Shown here: in pieces, positions 60,643 to 64,000 of the stretch
Position numbering within the stretch: the first letter of the stretch is position 1
Layout: each line of letters starts with the position of its first letter
Source: Pelosinus fermentans
Lineage (GTDB): Bacteria > Bacillota > Negativicutes > DSM-13327
Assembly: GCA_002434245.1 (NCBI GenBank)
Contig: DJJR01000069.1
Coordinates: 1-64,000 of the forward strand
Reading direction: 5' to 3'
Length of the DNA stretch: 64,000 nucleotides
Position numbers and translations under genes: made by a program
The notes under the pieces: generated by a model
Told to the model about the DNA's origin: nothing
What the model saw: the letters and a program-made list of their open reading frames with translations, nothing else
Databases searched by the model: none

Positions 60643-60795
60643 TTAATGTAAATCTTTTTTCAGCAGCCCCTGGATCGCTTTTGCCAATTCCTGCACCACT
60701 TCCGGCGGCGGCTGTTCTTTGGGGTACTTCTTACCATCTACGATCCAGCCATCTTTTGTCGCGTGAAATTCTTGTTTTTTCTTATCCTCTGCCAT
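60643..60795 (-). CDS. Small hypothetical protein (50 aa)
   Basis: A 50-residue charged protein, MAEDKKKQEFHATKDGWIVD at the start, then a proline turn (KEQPPPE) and a helix VVQELAKAIQGLL. ATG 60795 follows AAGGAGGAG, a strong site; an upstream TTG or ATG-type start at 60825 would include it. No membrane part. No family recognised. Confidence 0.55.
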   Translation of the reverse strand: MAEDKKKQEFHATKDGWIVDGKKYPKEQPPPEVVQELAKAIQGLLKKDLH

Positions 60796-60907
60796 AGAAA
60801 CACTCCTCCTTCCACTAATACACACAACTGCAAAGTGACAATTCCTCCCTCTTGAAGAGAGGTTTAATCAGTCTTCACTACAACAATCAACGCCTTCTTA
60901 ATTCTGC

Positions 60908-60952
60908 AAAACCAAGAGATCAGCAGTTTTTATGACCGTTGAACTCTTGGTT
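60908..60952 (-). terminator. Terminator after the OmpH-like gene
   Basis: Stem AACCAAGAG with CTCTTGGTT around a loop of ~25 bases; on the minus strand it is followed by TTGCAGAA. It lies ~15 bases after the stop of the OmpH-like gene. Confidence 0.55.
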
Positions 60953-60966
60953 TCGTTGAATAACAT

Positions 60967-61416
60967 TTATTTTGGCGCGATCTTTTTTATTACATCATCC
61001 GTTATATCCTGTTCGCCATAGACTGCAGATCCCGTGTCTACGACAATCGTTAAACCTTTTGACTTCGCCACGGCCTTAACCGCATCGTTTACTTTATTTT
61101 GAATAGCTTCTAAAAGATTCTGCTGCTTAATTTGAAGTCCTCGCTGCAGCTGCTCATAATATGATTGTTTTTCTTGATCGTTCATATTAACTGATTTAGT
61201 GTCAAAGCTGGTTTTTGCTTGCTCAACAGCATCTTTCATTTCTGCTTCGGCTTTTGTTGAATCAGGATGCTGTTCGACTAGAAGTTGATAGTTTACTATT
61301 CCAACTGGAGATGCAGCAGCATAAGTAGTGCTGGTATTTGTAATCGTGATTATACTGAAGAGTACGACGGCTGCTAGAAAAATATTCATAAGTTGCTTGC
61401 TGTTCATTTTTATCAT
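60967..61416 (-). CDS. OmpH/Skp-family periplasmic chaperone
   Basis: A 149-residue protein with a signal peptide (MNIFLAAVVLFSIITI-like core ending near AAA), then SPVGIVNYQLLVEQHP (the Skp motif VVNxxxLxxxxP), a coiled helix pair rich in K/E/Q and a C-terminal VDTGSAVYG strand. Skp/OmpH guides outer-membrane proteins through the periplasm. Its presence implies a diderm cell. It stands alone here rather than beside bamA or lpxD, so it may be an extra paralogue. Confidence 0.85.
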   Translation of the reverse strand: MIKMNSKQLMNIFLAAVVLFSIITITNTSTTYAAASPVGIVNYQLLVEQHPDSTKAEAEMKDAVEQAKTSFDTKSVNMNDQEKQSYYEQLQRGLQIKQQNLLEAIQNKVNDAVKAVAKSKGLTIVVDTGSAVYGEQDITDDVIKKIAPK

Positions 61417-61585
61417 CTGGTTATTCCTCTTTTCTCATTTAATTTTGAAAGGGCAATTTACATTAAAATTATCCTATTTAATCATAATATAAAACTCCAA
61501 CAAAAGCATCTATCTAAAGATATATATTTGCCGATATTTACATATACTTATCTTTTCCAGTACCATTTTATTAAACGCTCATTAA

Positions 61586-61651
61586 ATAAGGCTGCCTAGA
61601 TACGCCCCAGCACTTCTTCTAAATGATGGGGACCTATCTAGGCAGCCTTAT
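61586..61651 (-). terminator. Long terminator hairpin after the ZorB-like gene
   Basis: ATAAGGCTGCCTAGATA (61586-61602) pairs with 61635-61651, with an inner CCCCA/TGGGG extension. It lies ~65 bases after the stop of the OmpA/MotB-like gene. Confidence 0.8.
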
Positions 61652-61715
61652 CTACTAAGCTTAACTTTCAATACTAGTACTCACGAATGATTACTATTGC
61701 CACTTTCCATCTGAG

Positions 61716-62300
61716 CTACTCGGCCCATAACATGCGAACTTCAACCCGCCGATTTTCACTGGCCATTTTGTCCACATTATTTTTCAATCGGGTTTCTCCA
61801 TAGCCAGCAATGCCAATTCGATTTACGTACCCTTCTCCCATAGATTGAAGCAAATATCCCCGTACGTTTGAGGCTCTTAGTGCTGAAAGTTGTATATTAT
61901 TTTCAAAATAACCACCTTTATTGACCGTTGCGGTAACAACAGTAGGATCTGTATGACCTTCAATAAGAATTTGCATTTGAGGATTCTTATCCATATTCGC
62001 GACTAATACACTAGCAACTTCTTTAATTGCAGGAATCGATTTGTCATTTAGCAGCGCACTCCCTTTATCAAAGGTAATGTCCGTAAATTCCAACATCCCA
62101 CTTTCCATATCCAACTTTACTAACCCATTAACTTCATAATCATGGAGTGCACTTTGTAATTGGACAATGGCTTCTCTCTTATGAGCTTCTTGGGTAAAAC
62201 GCGGTACAATAACCGCCATAACAAATAGTAAGAGCAATACCAATACAACACTTGATAATAAATCAGCGATGGGTATCCAGGGATTTTTTTCAACTCTCAT
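61716..62300 (-). CDS. OmpA/MotB-like protein (ZorB-like)
   Basis: A 194-residue protein with one N-terminal membrane helix (IADLLSSVVLVLLLLFVMAVI) that includes Asp13, the position of the MotB proton-channel aspartate, and a C-terminal OmpA-like peptidoglycan-binding domain (LIEGHTDP, LSALRASNVRGYLL, GYGETR). It overlaps the TolQ/MotA-like gene by 11 bases, so the pair is coupled. ZorB of Zorya defence has this layout. ZorC, ZorD or ZorE are not found downstream. Confidence 0.82.
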   Translation of the reverse strand: MRVEKNPWIPIADLLSSVVLVLLLLFVMAVIVPRFTQEAHKREAIVQLQSALHDYEVNGLVKLDMESGMLEFTDITFDKGSALLNDKSIPAIKEVASVLVANMDKNPQMQILIEGHTDPTVVTATVNKGGYFENNIQLSALRASNVRGYLLQSMGEGYVNRIGIAGYGETRLKNNVDKMASENRRVEVRMLWAE

Positions 62301-63906
62301 CTTTTACTACCACAAAATCAGCTTTTTTATTGCTTGCTGTATCTAGCCGATTTTCCTCAATAGAGATCAAGTTATTAGACCACCGTAACTTAGGACTTGC
62401 TTCTAAGCTATGGCTTCCACTAACTTGTATGACTGGTAACTTTGGCTCTATTACCGCTAATTTTTCCAAAACAGCCGCAATACCTTTTATTTCCCTTTCT
62501 AATTTACCAATTGTCTCATGTATTGCGTAATTAGCACTACTAAAATGGTTCGTGTAGTCATCTAATTTTGTTAATTGCCGACCTACACTTAAAAAAGAAT
62601 GATTAATGTTTTGATCCAGCCCATCTATTGCCCCAGTAAACTTATCGATACCAGTACTCGCGGCATCCAAGCATCTCCTAATATCCTCATTTACTTTCCC
62701 CAATGCAACCTTGATATCGCTTCCCGTCTCAGCTTGCATCTTATGCAAGCTTTCTACCGTACTATTTATCGTATGATTTAAATTGGAGTCCACATGATCC
62801 AGCATTCTATTGATTTGAATCGTATTTGCTTGCAATGCGTCCTTAATGATACGGATACTGTCTTGTTGTACCTCCATGGATTGCTCATTGACAACAGTTG
62901 CTTGATTTGCGATTTTAACCATGCCGGATAACATTTGATTATTCATTTTATTTATGTTCTCGACAAGAATGTTTCTTGTTTCTACCATTAGATTATCTAC
63001 CTGCTTATACATGGCTGCCAACTGATTTTCTGTGGCGCTTTCCATATGGTTCAATCGAATCTGCAGCAATTTCCCAGCCTGCTGATGTGTAGTGAGAGTT
63101 GCTTCATTTATTCCATTAATTTTTTCCAATTGCTCTTTAAAAACATTCTCAAGGCGTTCCTCAATAATATTCAAGCTTTCTGCTGTCGTCAGGTTAAAGG
63201 TATTCACAACATGCTTAAGCGAATCTGTTGTTTGGATAAAACCAATCGCACTCTTGGCAAAACTATCTGAGCTTTGTTCTAATGATCCAACCGAATGATT
63301 AAAATGCTGTATTTCTTTTAATTGTTCCTCTAACAATAAACTTTGCTTTTGCAATAAATCTTCAATTCCTGTCTCTTTATTAGCATATAACGTTTCCAAT
63401 GCTCTTTGCTGATACTCTTGTTTCAATGTCACAAAATAATCGATAGCAAATTTCTGAAATAGGATGGATAATGTCAAGCCCCAAACAGATGTCTGAAACT
63501 TAAAGGCGATAATCGCCAAAACGCTATTCAATTTTAATAATTCCACTGTACCCACACTGCTTAATATCTCAGATGCTTGTTTTAATGCAATACCCAGCCC
63601 TAGAAACGTAGCCAGTATCCCAACACTAACCAAAATATTAGGAATGGAGGTTATTTTGTATTCACTAGCCTCAGATTCCTGAAGCTTCATACGTAAAAAC
63701 ACATTCGGGTCGAATTTCTTTGACTGTTTATTATATTCCGCCTCAATAGTCTCTAAACGCGCAATAAATTCCTGCTTCAAAACACTCAGCTTCATAATCC
63801 CATAAATAAAGATCCCCAGCAACATCACTAAAAATAGTAGGGATACAATTGATTCTGGAACGAGTATAAATAGAACGATTTGTTTCAAAAATTCTCCTGA
63901 TTGCAT
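62290..63906 (-). CDS. MotA/TolQ/ExbB-like protein with long coiled-coil tail (ZorA-like)
   Basis: A 538-residue protein. Residues ~10-40, ~85-110 and ~130-155 are membrane helices with the MotA/TolQ family core (IPNILVSVGILATFLGLGIAL). Then ~350 residues of predominantly coiled helix (many NQxxxE/K heptads). ZorA of Zorya has this shape: an inner-membrane proton channel plus a long cytoplasmic tail that transmits phage sensing. The start at ATG 63906 follows GAGGGGGGG. Its C-terminus overlaps the ZorB-like gene. Flagellar or Tol-Pal components have much shorter tails. Confidence 0.82.
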   Translation of the reverse strand: MQSGEFLKQIVLFILVPESIVSLLFLVMLLGIFIYGIMKLSVLKQEFIARLETIEAEYNKQSKKFDPNVFLRMKLQESEASEYKITSIPNILVSVGILATFLGLGIALKQASEILSSVGTVELLKLNSVLAIIAFKFQTSVWGLTLSILFQKFAIDYFVTLKQEYQQRALETLYANKETGIEDLLQKQSLLLEEQLKEIQHFNHSVGSLEQSSDSFAKSAIGFIQTTDSLKHVVNTFNLTTAESLNIIEERLENVFKEQLEKINGINEATLTTHQQAGKLLQIRLNHMESATENQLAAMYKQVDNLMVETRNILVENINKMNNQMLSGMVKIANQATVVNEQSMEVQQDSIRIIKDALQANTIQINRMLDHVDSNLNHTINSTVESLHKMQAETGSDIKVALGKVNEDIRRCLDAASTGIDKFTGAIDGLDQNINHSFLSVGRQLTKLDDYTNHFSSANYAIHETIGKLEREIKGIAAVLEKLAVIEPKLPVIQVSGSHSLEASPKLRWSNNLISIEENRLDTASNKKADFVVVKDES

Positions 63907-64000
63907 GAAACCCCCCCTCACTTAAGATAAATTTAAATCATCCTATCGGACTTAAAGCCACTTCGTCCCCATTGCAAATAAATCATTTCTGCATTTTCCA
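63907..64000. other. Right-edge stretch upstream of the ZorA-like gene
   Basis: About 94 bases to the window edge; probably holds the promoter of the zorAB-like pair, but no clear promoter was identified. Genes beyond this edge are not visible. Confidence 0.3.

Noticed and set aside
1..64000. CRISPR array, rRNA, tRNA, complete insertion sequence or prophage
   Set aside because: No regular direct repeats with spacers, no recognisable rRNA or tRNA sequence, and no complete transposase or phage structural genes were seen.

Overview
The window looks like a chromosome segment of an anaerobic, low-GC, outer-membrane-bearing Firmicute (Negativicutes, most like Sporomusaceae such as Pelosinus or Sporomusa). 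This is inferred from three things: Firmicute-type regulators and strong AGGAGG ribosome sites (CodY, BglG/MtlR-type PRD regulator, Lrp, MarR); outer-membrane biology (an OmpH/Skp-like periplasmic protein and an OmpA/MotB-like protein); and strictly anaerobic redox enzymes ([FeFe]-hydrogenase, formate dehydrogenase, many 4Fe-4S proteins). No rRNA, tRNA, CRISPR array or complete insertion sequence was seen. Species assignment is inference only.

Layout. 0-15 kb is mixed housekeeping and stress: NlpC/P60 hydrolase, a decayed MscS channel, homocysteine methyltransferase, a MarR/UvrA-like ABC pair, a UbiB-type kinase, two tandem CBO0543-type membrane proteins, SelO, superoxide dismutase, an AlkA-Ogt DNA alkylation repair pair and a Cache-GGDEF cyclase. 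15.5-25.5 kb is a formate/hydrogen block. On the minus strand lie a HycB-like ferredoxin, [FeFe]-hydrogenase, MoaA, a second HycB-like ferredoxin and a Cys-type formate dehydrogenase, which is the gene set of a hydrogen-dependent CO2 reductase (HDCR). Divergently on the plus strand lie a LysR regulator, MobA, MoeA and a MoeA-like protein supplying the molybdopterin cofactor. 26-37 kb holds c-di-GMP enzymes, a c-di-GMP-I riboswitch in front of a small membrane protein, Lrp plus a DMT exporter, a QueG-like ferredoxin protein, LysR, cyclopropane fatty acid synthase, a candidate structured ncRNA, and a Fic protein.

37-46 kb holds a YkgJ-type protein, an ABC-F ATPase with a hairpin-masked ribosome site, and a polyol PTS operon (aldolase, dehydrogenase, EIIB, EIIC, EIIA, PRD regulator). 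46-52.5 kb is a cluster resembling the 'orange protein' (ORP) metal-cluster systems of anaerobes: DUF134 regulator, a broken NifU-like gene, a DUF5320-like protein, two ferredoxin-containing MinD ATPases, a NifX protein and an Mrp-NifX fusion, then CodY and a truncated metallo-beta-lactamase-fold protein. Palindromes with the core TGAAATA/TATTTCA lie before and after the DUF134 gene and before the DUF5320 gene. 52.5-56.4 kb is a putative persulfide-response locus: a CstR-like regulator divergent from a membrane ferredoxin, methyltransferase, TSCPD protein and CoA-disulfide reductase-rhodanese fusion, with matching G/C-tract operators on both sides. 56.6-64 kb holds a rifampin phosphotransferase-like protein, small hypothetical proteins, OmpH and a ZorA/ZorB-like motor pair at the right edge.

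The segment shows considerable decay and turnover: mscS, nifU-like, paaK-like, an FAD-reductase stub, a truncated MBL protein, a collapsed sensor domain, and several dispersed inverted repeats.
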